From assembly GCA_905215555.1 (NCBI GenBank), contig CAJMQU010000026.1, positions 1 through 63,426 on the forward strand: a DNA stretch of 63,426 bases. Reading direction: 5' to 3'. Below are positions 1 through 8,919 of this stretch, piece by piece (the stretch's first letter is position 1; each line of letters opens with the position of its first letter). The notes beneath the pieces were generated by a model. That model made no database searches. It saw nothing but the letters and a program-made list of their open reading frames with translations, and was not told where the DNA came from. Origin of the DNA: an uncultured bacterium (lineage in GTDB: Bacteria > Bacteroidota > Bacteroidia > Bacteroidales > Bacteroidaceae). The position numbers were made by a program, and so were the translations under genes.

Positions 1-228
1 CAGGTAGAGCTGTTTTTCAAATGGCTCAAGCAGCACCTTAAAATCAAAAGATTTAATCAACGACTCGGAAGCAATATCTTCGGCCGCCAGGTCGTCATGA
101 ACGTATGATTTGGCAAAGAAGAATGACTTCTTATAATAAGAAGTATAGATCTCATTAAAAGAACTTGCAACAGCATTGCTCATTTGTATGTCAGTTGTAC
201 TTTTCATTTCGGGTTTTGATTCATCCAT
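1..228 (-). CDS. ECF-type RNA polymerase sigma factor, 5' part only
   Basis: The gene runs leftward off the window edge, so only about 76 N-terminal codons are present. In-frame ATGs lie at 228, 207 and 183. From the third one the product reads MSNAVASSFNEIYTSYYKKS, followed by a stretch rich in aromatic residues and by DDLAAEDIASESLI. This matches sigma-70 region 2 of Bacteroidales ECF sigma factors, in which a YY(K/R) segment precedes an (A/E)ED(I/L)-type helix. Such genes usually sit ahead of a FecR-like anti-sigma gene and a TonB receptor, which here would lie outside the window. The C-terminal sigma region 4 cannot be seen. A 22-bp tandem repeat array lies 127 bp upstream of the first ATG. 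Confidence 0.75.
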   Translation of the reverse strand, partial: MDESKPEMKSTTDIQMSNAVASSFNEIYTSYYKKSFFFAKSYVHDDLAAEDIASESLIKSFDFKVLLEPFEKQLYL

Positions 229-313
229 ATGGCTTTATGCATAACAGTTAGAAAATCATTAACTTTAATAATACGATTTAGCTAATGTGTTATCTGTCAA
301 TGGGCTGCATTTA

Positions 314-353
314 CCGGCAGTTTTCCTTTTAATGTAAAAGTCATTACTGCCGG
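314..353. repeat. 8-bp perfect inverted repeat beside the 22-bp array
   Basis: CCGGCAGT (314-321) and ACTGCCGG (346-353) are perfect inverted copies separated by 24 AT-rich bases. They lie directly against the first unit of the 22-bp array and upstream of the leftward ECF sigma gene. This could be an operator, a weak hairpin, or an insertion inside the border of the repeat element. The second array in the window reads straight from the same border word (catttaccg) into the array and lacks this insert. Confidence 0.4.
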
Positions 354-354
354 A

Positions 355-442
355 TGTAACGGCCTTTCCCCCTTATTGTAACGGTCTTTATCTCGGTATG
401 TAACGGCCGTTACCTCGGTATGTAAATGAAGTTACCATTCGG
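355..442 (+). repeat. 22-bp tandem repeat array, copy 1 (4 units)
   Basis: Four contiguous 22-bp units (355-376, 377-398, 399-420, 421-442) share the core TGTAACGGnCnTTACCTCGG. The third unit contains the palindrome GTAACGGCCGTTAC. The last unit is a diverged terminal form, TGTAAATGAAGTTACCATTC followed by GG, and is followed by GGTAAAC. The same architecture, including the special last unit, recurs at 59367-59476. The word catttaccg precedes both arrays. Units are contiguous with no spacers, so this is not a CRISPR. Function unknown. Confidence 0.85.
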
Positions 443-452
443 GGTAAACGGC

Positions 453-479
453 GTAACAGTGAAAGGAAACGATTGTTAC
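453..479 (-). terminator. Possible weak hairpin at the 3' end of the FAD oxidoreductase gene
   Basis: GTAACA (453-458) and TGTTAC (474-479) form a 6-bp inverted repeat overlapping the first base of the leftward stop codon at 479-481. No clear U-run follows on the leftward transcript, so termination here is doubtful. Confidence 0.25.
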
Positions 480-2035
480 TATAGCTTGAAACAGTGGGCT
501 ACGGCTTCTGCACACCGTTCTCCGTCGATGCCAGCCGATACGATTCCGCCTGCATACCCGGCTCCTTCCCCGCAAGGGAACAGCCCTTTTATTCGGACGT
601 GCTGCAAGGTGTCCCTGTCTCTTATGATTCGTACGGGAGCTGATGTCCGTGTTTCTACGCCAATCATGACTGCTTCGTTCGTGAGGAATCCATGACTGTA
701 TCGTCCGAATTGCTGGAAACCTTTACTAAGCCTTTCTGTCAGGAATGAGGGCATCCAGAAGTGAAGCGGAGAAGATATTAATCCGGGGGCGTATGAACTT
801 TCGGGGAGGTCGTAACTCAGCTTTTTGCGTGTAAAGTCCAGCATACGTTGTGCGGGGGCTGTTTGTCGCATATTACCTTGCTGCCAGCAGGTGGACTCTA
901 AGGATTCTTGAAAATGCATCATGCTTAACGGAGAATGATCCTTATTTTCAAGGTCTTCCGGCCTCAACTCTACTACCATTCCCGAGTTGCTCCAACGCGA
1001 CCCACGGTTACTGGGGCTCATACCGTTCACTACAATCTGTTGCGGGCCGCTTGCGGCGGGGACAACGAATCCACCCGGGCACATACAGAAACTGTATACT
1101 CCTCGTCCGTCTACCTGTGTCACAAAGCTGTATTCGGCGGCGGGCAGATACTTTCCCCGTCCGTTCTTGTTATGGTATTGTATCTGGTCAATCAATTCCG
1201 AAGGATGCTCCAGACGAACGCCTACCGCAATGCCTTTTGCTTCAATCTCTACATTATTGTCCGCCAGCCAATGGTATACATCCCGTGCGGAATGTCCTGT
1301 TGCCAGAATCACGGGGCCGAGGATCGTTTGTCCTGTATGGGTTTCGATACCTTTTATCTCATCGCCTTCTATGATCAAGGCATCCATGCGTGTTTCAAAG
1401 TGTACTTCTCCGCCACATTCAAGAATCGTATTCCGCATATTCTCTATCACACGCGGCAACTTGTCCGTGCCGATATGAGGGTGCGCATCCACCAATATGG
1501 CTGTAGAAGCACCGTGCTGGCAGAAGACGTTCAGAATCTTATCCACATTGCCGCGCTTCTTGCTGCGGGTGTAGAGTTTGCCGTCCGAGTAGGCTCCCGC
1601 ACCTCCTTCGCCGAAACTGTAATTGGACTCCGGGTTCACCGTATGCTCCCGGCTGATGAGCGCCAGGTCTTTCTTGCGTTCTCGCACGTCTTTGCCGCGT
1701 TCCACAATGATGGGACGTAGCCCAAGCTCAATGAGTTTTAATGCTGCGAATAATCCGCCGGGGCCGGCACCTACTACGACCACCTGCGGCTTTCCTTCCA
1801 CATTCTTATAGGTTGTACGCTGAAACTCGTCATCCTTGGGCATTTCGTTCTGATAGACCCGTACGGTCAAGTTGACAAAGATGGTCCGTTGCCGGGCGTC
1901 GATGCTACGTTTTAATATCCGCGTGGCGGTGATGTCACGTGCATTCAACCCTTTTTCTTGTACGAGGTATTCTTTCAGTCGTTGCTCATTGGCTGCCACT
2001 TCGGGGAGCACACGTAGTTGGTATTCTTGTATCAT
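479..2035 (-). CDS. FAD-dependent oxidoreductase (COG2509-like)
   Basis: The product has 518 residues. An N-terminal stretch of about 80 residues precedes a Rossmann dinucleotide-binding motif, VVVVGAGPGGLFAAL, with GAGPGG at residues 89-94 and an acidic residue (IVERGKD) about 30 residues further on, as expected for FAD binding. Further conserved segments are the GGAGAYSDGKLYTR region, the ATGHSARD motif, and a C-terminal GEGAGYAGGIVSAGIDG motif typical of this flavoprotein family. There is no signal peptide, so it is cytoplasmic. The family is widespread and its substrate is not known. The gene lies 80 bp downstream of radA on the same strand, with no Bacteroides -7 box in the gap, so co-transcription with radA is likely. 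Confidence 0.85.
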   Translation of the reverse strand: MIQEYQLRVLPEVAANEQRLKEYLVQEKGLNARDITATRILKRSIDARQRTIFVNLTVRVYQNEMPKDDEFQRTTYKNVEGKPQVVVVGAGPGGLFAALKLIELGLRPIIVERGKDVRERKKDLALISREHTVNPESNYSFGEGGAGAYSDGKLYTRSKKRGNVDKILNVFCQHGASTAILVDAHPHIGTDKLPRVIENMRNTILECGGEVHFETRMDALIIEGDEIKGIETHTGQTILGPVILATGHSARDVYHWLADNNVEIEAKGIAVGVRLEHPSELIDQIQYHNKNGRGKYLPAAEYSFVTQVDGRGVYSFCMCPGGFVVPAASGPQQIVVNGMSPSNRGSRWSNSGMVVELRPEDLENKDHSPLSMMHFQESLESTCWQQGNMRQTAPAQRMLDFTRKKLSYDLPESSYAPGLISSPLHFWMPSFLTERLSKGFQQFGRYSHGFLTNEAVMIGVETRTSAPVRIIRDRDTLQHVRIKGLFPCGEGAGYAGGIVSAGIDGERCAEAVAHCFKL

Positions 2036-2115
2036 ATATCTATATTAATCTATTTCCACATCTATCTTTTCTTTAAAAGCTCAGTGCTATACTATTTTGT
2101 GACTTCTGTGGTGAA

Positions 2116-3483
2116 TCAACCGAACAGTGCCCGGAATGCTTCCTCCACCTTTCGCACCGGTATCAGTTCTATTTTAATCTTCTTTGTATCAATCCCCTGC
2201 AGATTATACTTAGGCAGCACAAACTGTTTGAATCCTAACTTCTCCGCCTCTCCTATACGTTGCTCGATGCGGTTCACCGGACGTATTTCTCCGGACAAAC
2301 CGATTTCTCCTGCCATGCAGACTTCCTGTTCGATGGCCGTATCCATATTGCTGGAAAGAATGGCGCTGATGACTGCCAAGTCTATTGCCGGGTCGTTCAC
2401 CTTCAATCCTCCTGCAATATTGAGGAAGACATCTTTCTGCGCCAACTTGAAGCCCACCCGTTTTTCCAGCACAGCCAGCAGCATATTCATCCTGCGGAGA
2501 TCAAATCCAGTGGCAGAACGTTGCGGATTGCCATATACCGCACTGCTCACCAATGCCTGTGTCTCGATAAGGAAAGGGCGTATCCCTTCTATGGCTGAAG
2601 CAATGGCTACACCACTCATTCCTTCGTGGTCTTGACTTAGCAGCAGTTCCGACGGATTGCTGACTTGCCGTAGCCCATCCTGCCGCATCTCATAAATACC
2701 CAGTTCCGCCGTACTTCCAAAACGATTCTTGATGCTACGCAGAATGCGGTACATATAATGCTGGTCACCCTCAAACTGCAATACCGTATCTACGATATGT
2801 TCCAGCACCTTCGGTCCGGCGATACTGCCCTCCTTGTTTATGTGTCCGATAAGCAGCACTGGTGTGTGCGTTTCTTTGGCAAAACGAAGGATGCTTGCCG
2901 AACATTCACGTACTTGCGCGATGCTGCCCGGTGATGATTCGATGCTTTCTGTTGATATGGTCTGTATAGAGTCGATGATAACCAAATCCGGACGTGTGTT
3001 TTTTATATGGACAAAAATCTGCTCCAATGACGTTTCGCAAACAATGAGGCAATCAGTGGAGGTGTGTGAAAGACGGTCGGCACGTAATTTCAGTTGACGG
3101 GCACTTTCTTCACCGGAAACATAGAGAACGCGCTTTTCCGGAATATGCAACACCGTTTGCAGCACCAGCGTTGATTTACCGATACCCGGCTCACCACCGA
3201 TGAGTACTAAAGAGCCGGGAACCAATCCACCTCCCAACACTCGGTTCAATTCCTCGTCGTGTAGGTCGATACGTGGTTCGTCATCCGCTTCTATTTCGCT
3301 GAGAACAATAGGCTTTGGCTTTTCTGTTTCTATTCCGGATACCGGACGTTTGTTTACGACCTCTTTCCGTACTATCTCCTCTACATACGTATTCCACTCT
3401 CCGCATGACGGACATTTGCCTATCCATTTCGGAGAGTCTTGACCGCAGTTAGTGCATACATAAACTGTTTTTTCTTTTGCCAT
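2116..3483 (-). CDS. radA: DNA repair protein RadA (Sms)
   Basis: The product has 455 residues, the usual RadA length. An N-terminal four-cysteine zinc finger (CTNCG...CPSCGEW, residues 10-30) is followed by a RecA-like ATPase with Walker A GGEPGIGKST (Lys at about 103), the RadA-specific KNRFGS motif, and a C-terminal Lon-protease-like domain (SATGFDLRRMNMLLAVLEKR; GGLKVNDPAIDLAV). RadA processes recombination intermediates by promoting branch migration at D-loops. The ATG at 3483 fits the zinc finger starting near residue 10. A -7 box TATCTTTG (3513-3520, leftward) lies just upstream. Confidence 0.97.
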   Translation of the reverse strand: MAKEKTVYVCTNCGQDSPKWIGKCPSCGEWNTYVEEIVRKEVVNKRPVSGIETEKPKPIVLSEIEADDEPRIDLHDEELNRVLGGGLVPGSLVLIGGEPGIGKSTLVLQTVLHIPEKRVLYVSGEESARQLKLRADRLSHTSTDCLIVCETSLEQIFVHIKNTRPDLVIIDSIQTISTESIESSPGSIAQVRECSASILRFAKETHTPVLLIGHINKEGSIAGPKVLEHIVDTVLQFEGDQHYMYRILRSIKNRFGSTAELGIYEMRQDGLRQVSNPSELLLSQDHEGMSGVAIASAIEGIRPFLIETQALVSSAVYGNPQRSATGFDLRRMNMLLAVLEKRVGFKLAQKDVFLNIAGGLKVNDPAIDLAVISAILSSNMDTAIEQEVCMAGEIGLSGEIRPVNRIEQRIGEAEKLGFKQFVLPKYNLQGIDTKKIKIELIPVRKVEEAFRALFG

Positions 3484-3834
3484 ATAAGAAAATGTCTTGC
3501 TGAATGATTGGTCAAAGATACGAATTTAGCTGTTTATGAGGCAGAAAAACAGAACAATTTATTCCACCTCGTAGCCTCTTTATACCTCCTTCGTACCCTC
3601 TTCGTATCTGCTTCGCTATTTTCATCCTTCTATAGAAGCGAAGGGGATGCGAACCGAGTGCAACGAGAGAGAACTTTTGATCAGATATTAGTTTTTTCTT
3701 TGGCATGTGGTATTTATATTCAATTTTTTTATTCTTTATTGAAAATTCTTTTCTACTTTTGCCTGCCATACAGACACAGTGTTGTGCCGGTTTTACTTCA
3801 GTCACAACTGTAAAACGAGCTAAAAGTATATCTT
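3484..3834. promoter_or_regulatory. Divergent intergenic region between radA and the beta-barrel gene
   Basis: These 351 bases carry no convincing gene; short overlapping reading frames on both strands look like chance. Leftward, a -7 box TATCTTTG (3513-3520) fits radA. Rightward, TACTTTTG (3754-3761) fits the beta-barrel gene starting at 3835. No clear -33 TTTG is seen at the ideal spacing for either. The middle part (about 3560-3700) holds nothing recognisable. Confidence 0.5.
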
Positions 3835-6165
3835 ATGAAATTATTGAAACTATTATCATTGCTTGCCGTCTTCTTTTGTTTGGCAGCTACGAAACTCTCC
3901 GCCCAGAATGTATCAGGAAAACTATTGGACGAACAAGGAAATCCTTTGCCATATGCTAACATTGTAATGCTCGCTTTGCCCGACTCAGCTTTTGTGGCGG
4001 GTACGGTCAGCGATGATAATGGCACGTTTATACTTCAACCATGTGATGGGCGAAAGTTGCTGCGCATATCTTCTATTGGTTACACTACGGTTTACCGGAA
4101 TTGTGAGGGTCCGGACATGGGCGTTATCCAACTGGAAACGGATGCGCAAATGTTGGGCGAGGTTGTGGTGAAAGGTGACTTGCCCAAGACCCGCCTGAAA
4201 GGTGATGCCATGATTACGGGAGTAGCGGGTACCGTACTCGAAAATGTAGGTACGGCAGAGAACTTGCTTGATAAAATTCCCGGCGTGTCGGCAGAAGAAG
4301 GAAGTGTCAACGTCTTTGGACGCGGTGAACCGGAAATCTACATTAACGGGCGCAAGGTGCGCGACAACTCGGAACTGGACCAGCTTGCTTCGGATAATAT
4401 CAAGTCAGTGGAAGTGGTGAAGAATCCGGGGGCACGCTATGCCGCTTCGGTGAAATCAGTCATTCGCATCGTCACCAAAAAAGCGTTGGGCGATGGTTTT
4501 GGTTTCAATAACCGTTTTTCTACCCGCTACCGCTATAAGTGGACAGTGCTCGATCAGTTTAACTTCAACTATCGCAAGGGTGGCTTCGATTTGTCGGGCA
4601 TGCTGTTCGGGTATGACGGTCATATGGGTGAGGACAAGGCTGTCTATCAGAATACTTATCTGGACAAACATTGGAATCAAAGCTCCACTTTGACAGGACG
4701 CGGACGCGAACAGGATTTCTCCGGTATGTTGTCGATGAACTATCAGCTCAGTGAGAATCATGTAATGGGTATACGCTATGATTACGACCGTACCCCCAAG
4801 GACGGATATACACTCTATATGCCTACAACAGTAACACAGGACAGTCAGCTATACGAAGAATCCGTCAGTTCCAGTGGAATGGATAAGCGGGCGACAGATC
4901 AACGCTTGAATATCTATTATAGCGGAAAAGTGAACGACTGGAGTATCGACTTCAATGCTGATGGACTTTGGAACAAAAATAACACTTCTTCTCTTGCAGA
5001 CGAAAGTACCCGGTATGCCGATGGAGGCTCTGACCAACGTTTTGTTTCTACCTTTAGCAAGAAAGAAAATACATTGTATGCTGCCAAGCTGGTATTTTCG
5101 CATCCGCTTTTGGGTGGTGATTTATCTTTTGGCGGTGAGTATTCACACACCGCCCGTACGAATGTATATCTGAATCCGGAAGAAATATTGGACGATGACG
5201 ACAGTAAAATTGAAGAAGGGGATTTGGCCGCATTTGCAGAGTACAGCCGCTCGTTCGGTGATGTAAATGTGCAGGCGGGAGTGCGCTATGAATATGTGAA
5301 CTTCGATTATTACGAATATGGCAAGCGAATGGATGAACAGAGCAAAGAATATAATAATGTGTTCCCTTCAGTAGCGGTATCTTTCCCCATCGGCAAAGTG
5401 CAAATGCAACTGAGCTATGCTGTGGATATAAGACGTCCGTCCTACGAGGAACTGAGGGGTAATGTCACCTATATCAACCGGTATACGTACGAAAGCGGTA
5501 ATCCTTTTCTTGATCCCACACTGACGCAAAACTTCATGCTGAACAGCTCTTATAAATGGGCGCAACTCTCGGTAGGCTACCAGCACATCAAGGACGGGAT
5601 AACTAATTACACTCAGGCTTATTCGGAAGAAGGCCCGACCATTGCTTTGGTGGGACTGGTGAATTTGCAGGAGTATGATAAGGCTTTTGCTTCGCTCACA
5701 CTTTCACCCACTATCGGCATCTGGACGCCGCAGTTCAGTGCTCAGGTAGAGAAACAATGGTACACGGCCGATACTCCCGAAGGACCTCGCAAACTGGACA
5801 ATCCGATGGGAAGTTTCTCCTGGAAGAATAATCTGAAACTGCCCGCCGGATTTCTTCTGGATGTGGATGCGGCAATCACTACCCGTGGGTATGACGGGAA
5901 TGCAGGATATACCCGTAAGTCATGGAGAACGGACATTTCTCTTTTCAAAGGATTTATGAATGACCGTTTATCGTGCCAGTTTCAGGTGACAGACCTTTTT
6001 CAAACACGGAAGAACTGGATACGAATGTACTGCGGCATACGTACGGTAGATGTCAACATGGACCCGAAGCGGGGTTTCAACCTTACCGTACGCTATAAGT
6101 TCAACAGTGGGAAGAGTAAGTATAAAGGTACGGGAGCAGGCAGTTCGCAGAAGAGCAGAATGTAA
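3835..6165 (+). CDS. TonB-dependent receptor-like outer membrane beta-barrel protein
   Basis: The product has 776 residues. A signal peptide (residues 1-23, ending LSAQ) is followed by a carboxypeptidase-regulatory-like beta-sandwich (VSGKLLDEQGNPLPYANIVM) and a reduced plug-like region (ENLLDKIPGVSAEEGSVNVFG, EIYINGRKVRDNSELDQL, VEVVKNPGARY). The rest is an outer-membrane beta-barrel of the Bacteroidetes OMP_b-brl_3 type with alternating aromatic strands. The family is related to TonB receptors but its cargo is rarely known. It is a single-gene unit with a -7 box upstream (3754-3761) and a strong terminator downstream (6214-6256). No SusD partner is present, so a glycan-specific role is not implied. 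Confidence 0.85.
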   Translation: MKLLKLLSLLAVFFCLAATKLSAQNVSGKLLDEQGNPLPYANIVMLALPDSAFVAGTVSDDNGTFILQPCDGRKLLRISSIGYTTVYRNCEGPDMGVIQLETDAQMLGEVVVKGDLPKTRLKGDAMITGVAGTVLENVGTAENLLDKIPGVSAEEGSVNVFGRGEPEIYINGRKVRDNSELDQLASDNIKSVEVVKNPGARYAASVKSVIRIVTKKALGDGFGFNNRFSTRYRYKWTVLDQFNFNYRKGGFDLSGMLFGYDGHMGEDKAVYQNTYLDKHWNQSSTLTGRGREQDFSGMLSMNYQLSENHVMGIRYDYDRTPKDGYTLYMPTTVTQDSQLYEESVSSSGMDKRATDQRLNIYYSGKVNDWSIDFNADGLWNKNNTSSLADESTRYADGGSDQRFVSTFSKKENTLYAAKLVFSHPLLGGDLSFGGEYSHTARTNVYLNPEEILDDDDSKIEEGDLAAFAEYSRSFGDVNVQAGVRYEYVNFDYYEYGKRMDEQSKEYNNVFPSVAVSFPIGKVQMQLSYAVDIRRPSYEELRGNVTYINRYTYESGNPFLDPTLTQNFMLNSSYKWAQLSVGYQHIKDGITNYTQAYSEEGPTIALVGLVNLQEYDKAFASLTLSPTIGIWTPQFSAQVEKQWYTADTPEGPRKLDNPMGSFSWKNNLKLPAGFLLDVDAAITTRGYDGNAGYTRKSWRTDISLFKGFMNDRLSCQFQVTDLFQTRKNWIRMYCGIRTVDVNMDPKRGFNLTVRYKFNSGKSKYKGTGAGSSQKSRM

Positions 6166-6213
6166 TTTCGTTTTAGGTTGATGCCACGATTTCGTTTTGG
6201 ATAAATAAAATGA

Positions 6214-6256
6214 GTGCCGTTTTCGGAGGGAATCCGAAAACGGCACTTTTCTTTAT
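6214..6256 (+). terminator. Rho-independent terminator
   Basis: A perfect 13-bp stem, GTGCCGTTTTCGG (6214-6226) with CCGAAAACGGCAC (6234-6246), has a 7-base loop and is followed by a T-rich run. It ends the beta-barrel gene unit and insulates it from the PUL. Confidence 0.92.
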
Positions 6257-6304
6257 TTATATAGCTCAGTAGAGTATTGTGTTATTTTTGAGTGGTTTTA
6301 TGTT

Positions 6305-6334
6305 ATTGCCTTATGTCCTATAACGGTACATTTG
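6305..6334 (+). promoter_or_regulatory. Bacteroides-type promoter of the left PUL operon
   Basis: ATTG (6305-6308) lies 18 bases before TACATTTG (6327-6334), a full match to the -7 form TAnnTTTG. Transcription would start near 6342. The first ATG of the short frame that follows (6332) lies inside the -7 box, so it cannot be used from this promoter. Confidence 0.6.
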
Positions 6335-6404
6335 CATCGGCTCTCTTTGATAGAGAAGAAAAATGAATTCGTCAACAAAATTATTATTCTAAATAAGAAT
6401 CTGA

Positions 6405-6655
6405 TTGACAATCAATTTAACGGGCTTACCAGCTATGGGAAGACTTTGGAACTGTTTGAGATATCCGGAGACAATAAGGTATTCCATAAAGCGGATGCCT
6501 ATATTGACGAAGAGAAAGGTACTGTGGTAGTCACATGCAAGTATGTGGCAGAGCCTAAAGCTGTGAGATATGCATTTAAGGATTTTGTAAAAGCGGAATT
6601 ATTTGGTACGGGTGGTCTGCCGGTATCTTCCTTCCGCACTGATGATTGGGACTAA
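6405..6655 (+). pseudogene. 3' remnant of a SASA-type (sialate O-acetylesterase-like) esterase gene
   Basis: About 80 codons here encode the C-terminal tail of the esterase family. The segment LTSYGKTLELFEI to GLPVSSFRTDDW aligns end to end with residues of about 395-471 of the intact esterase at 29270-30685 (LTSYGKKLSLFEV to GLPVSSFRTDNW), with clearly related DNA. All of the catalytic part (GQSNM block and His motif) is missing. The open frame begins at 6332 inside the promoter -7 box and has no other Met before the homologous part, so translation is unlikely. I read it as the scar of a deletion that fused the promoter to the last exon-like piece of an esterase gene, leaving the downstream GH3 gene 17 bp away under that promoter. 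Confidence 0.8.
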
Positions 6656-6671
6656 TTAATAATATGATACT

Positions 6672-8873
6672 ATGCGAAAACTATTGATTTTATTCGTATC
6701 GGCTTTGCTCCCATGGTTATCTGTCCGGTCACAAAAACCGGTTTATAAAGATGCGGAACAGCCTATTGAAACCAGAGTGAAAGATTTGCTGAAGCGGATG
6801 ACATTGCATGAAAAGGTGCTTCAGCTGAATCAATATACATTTGGGGAGAATGATAATCCCAATAATATAGGCACGGAGGTGAAAAATCTTCCGGCGGAGA
6901 TTGGTTCGTTGATTTATCTCCATACCGATCCGAAATTGCGTAATCAGATTCAGCGTAAGGCAATGGAAGAGTCTCGCCTGGGAATACCTATTCTCTTTGG
7001 ATTTGATGTGATTCACGGGTTGCGTACGGTGTATCCGATATCATTGGCACAGGCTTGCAGTTTTAATCCGGATTTGGTGACTCAAGCTTGCGGGATGGCT
7101 GCTAAGGAATCTGTTTTGTCGGGTATCGACTGGACATTTTCTCCTATGATTGATGTGGCGAGAGATCCCCGTTGGGGGCGTATTTCCGAATGTTATGGAG
7201 AAGATCCCTACCTGAATACAGTATTTGGTGTAGCATCGGTAAAAGGTTATCAGGGCGAGAAACTGTCTGATCCGTATTCTATCGCAGCTTGCCTGAAACA
7301 TTATGTAGGCTATGGAGTATCCGAAGGCGGGCGGGATTACAGATATACGGATATATCACCCCAAGCTTTGTGGGAAACTTATCTACCGCCTTATGAGGCC
7401 TGTGTGAAAGCAGGTGCCGCCACACTTATGAGCAGTTTTAATGACATTAGCGGAGTACCGGCTACCTCAAACCATTACATATTAACCGAGATCCTGAAGA
7501 ATAAGTGGCAGCATGACGGCTTTGTCGTATCCGACTGGAATGCAATAGAGCAGCTAATTTATCAGGGGGTTGCCAAGGATCGCAAAGAAGCTGCGTATAA
7601 GGCTTTCCATGCGGGTGTGGAGATGGATATGCGTGATAATATTTATTGTGAATATTTGGAACAATTGGTTGATGAACGGAAAATACGGATGTCACAGATA
7701 GACGATGCGGTTGCCCGTATACTTCGACTCAAATTCCGCCTGGGTTTGTTTGATGAACCTTACACGAAAGAATTGACCGAGCAAGAACGCTATTTGCAAA
7801 AAGATGATATTGCTTTGGCAGCACGTCTGGCGGAAGAGTCAATGGTATTATTAAAGAATAAAAATAATCTGTTGCCTCTTGCTTCGACGGTGAAAAGAGT
7901 CGCAGTGATAGGACCTTTAGCAAAGGATAATTCTAATTTGTTAGGTGCCTGGGCTTTTAAAGGTCAGGCTGAAGATGTGGAGACTATTTATGAAGGAATG
8001 CAGAAAGAATTTGGTGCTAGGGTTCGGTTGGATTACGAACAGGGATGTGCACTGGATGGAAACGATGAATCAGGATTTACTGCTGCCCTGAAAACGGCTG
8101 AAGCATCTGATGTTGTAGTACTATGCTTAGGCGAGTCCAAACATTGGAGTGGAGAGAATGCTTCCCGTTCTACAATTGCTTTGCCCGATATTCAGGAGAA
8201 GTTGCTTCTGCATCTGAAGCAGGCAAATAAGCCTATCGTACTCGTACTTTCCAATGGGCGTCCTCTTGAATTAATCAGGTTGGAATCCCAGGTGGAAGCT
8301 ATCATTGAGATGTGGCAACCCGGTGTTGCGGGAGGAACTCCCTTAGCTGGTATATTGTCAGGCAGGGTGAATCCTTCAGGAAAATTGTCGGTAACGTTTC
8401 CCTTATCTACAGGACAGATACCCGTTTATTATAACATGCGCCAGTCTGCTCGTCCGTTCGGTGCAATGGGCGATTATCAGGATATTCCTACTGAACCTTT
8501 GTATCCGTTCGGTTATGGATTGAGTTATACTACCTTTACCTACTCTAATGCAAAACTCTCTTCTCGGACAACAAGAAAAAATCAGAAGATTACAGCTGAG
8601 GTAACAGTGACTAATGTGGGCGGGATGGAAGGAAAAGAAACAGTGCTATGGTATGTGTCCGATCCGTTCTGTACCATTTCCCGGCCAATGAAAGAACTTA
8701 AATTCTTTGACAAACAGACGTTAAAGGCTGGTGAAAGCAGGGTCTGTCAGTTTGAAATCGATCCCATAAGAGATTTGAGCTATACGAATGCAACGGGGGA
8801 GCGTTTTTTAGAATCCGGAGAATTTGTGGTATTGGTAGGTGATCAGAAGCTTGTTTTTGAAGTGATAGACTGA
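6672..8873 (+). CDS. GH3 family beta-glycosidase (BglX-like)
   Basis: The product has 733 residues with an N-terminal signal peptide (ends near LSVRSQ). The order is a TIM barrel (residues about 30-360), an alpha/beta sandwich (about 380-590) and a C-terminal fibronectin-III-like domain. The GH3 motifs are present: KHYVGYGVSEGGRDY, the nucleophile in VVSDWNAI (Asp288), and the acid/base region GESKHWSGENASRS (Glu488). Family members of this layout remove beta-glucose, beta-xylose or related units from oligosaccharide ends in the periplasm; the exact sugar cannot be read from sequence. It follows the esterase remnant by 16 bp and precedes the TIM-barrel gene by under 50 bp, so the two enzymes form one short operon converging on the regulator gene. 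Confidence 0.93.
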   Translation: MRKLLILFVSALLPWLSVRSQKPVYKDAEQPIETRVKDLLKRMTLHEKVLQLNQYTFGENDNPNNIGTEVKNLPAEIGSLIYLHTDPKLRNQIQRKAMEESRLGIPILFGFDVIHGLRTVYPISLAQACSFNPDLVTQACGMAAKESVLSGIDWTFSPMIDVARDPRWGRISECYGEDPYLNTVFGVASVKGYQGEKLSDPYSIAACLKHYVGYGVSEGGRDYRYTDISPQALWETYLPPYEACVKAGAATLMSSFNDISGVPATSNHYILTEILKNKWQHDGFVVSDWNAIEQLIYQGVAKDRKEAAYKAFHAGVEMDMRDNIYCEYLEQLVDERKIRMSQIDDAVARILRLKFRLGLFDEPYTKELTEQERYLQKDDIALAARLAEESMVLLKNKNNLLPLASTVKRVAVIGPLAKDNSNLLGAWAFKGQAEDVETIYEGMQKEFGARVRLDYEQGCALDGNDESGFTAALKTAEASDVVVLCLGESKHWSGENASRSTIALPDIQEKLLLHLKQANKPIVLVLSNGRPLELIRLESQVEAIIEMWQPGVAGGTPLAGILSGRVNPSGKLSVTFPLSTGQIPVYYNMRQSARPFGAMGDYQDIPTEPLYPFGYGLSYTTFTYSNAKLSSRTTRKNQKITAEVTVTNVGGMEGKETVLWYVSDPFCTISRPMKELKFFDKQTLKAGESRVCQFEIDPIRDLSYTNATGERFLESGEFVVLVGDQKLVFEVID

Positions 8874-8919
8874 ATATTTGGCTAAATAATTAGATTTTGA
8901 TAAGATAGATGTGATTGTT

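Noticed and set aside
355..442. Tandem 22-bp repeats as a CRISPR array
   Set aside because: Units are contiguous, with no unique spacers between them and no cas genes nearby.
850..1720. Long frames antisense to the FAD oxidoreductase
   Set aside because: They are shadows of a well-supported conserved gene in another frame, with no independent features.
3508..3834. Small overlapping reading frames on both strands upstream of the beta-barrel gene
   Set aside because: They overlap each other and the promoter elements, and show no family resemblance or ribosome-binding sites.
6332..6655. Short frame as an intact small gene
   Set aside because: Its Met lies in the promoter -7 box, there is no internal Met, and only the tail of a known esterase family is encoded.
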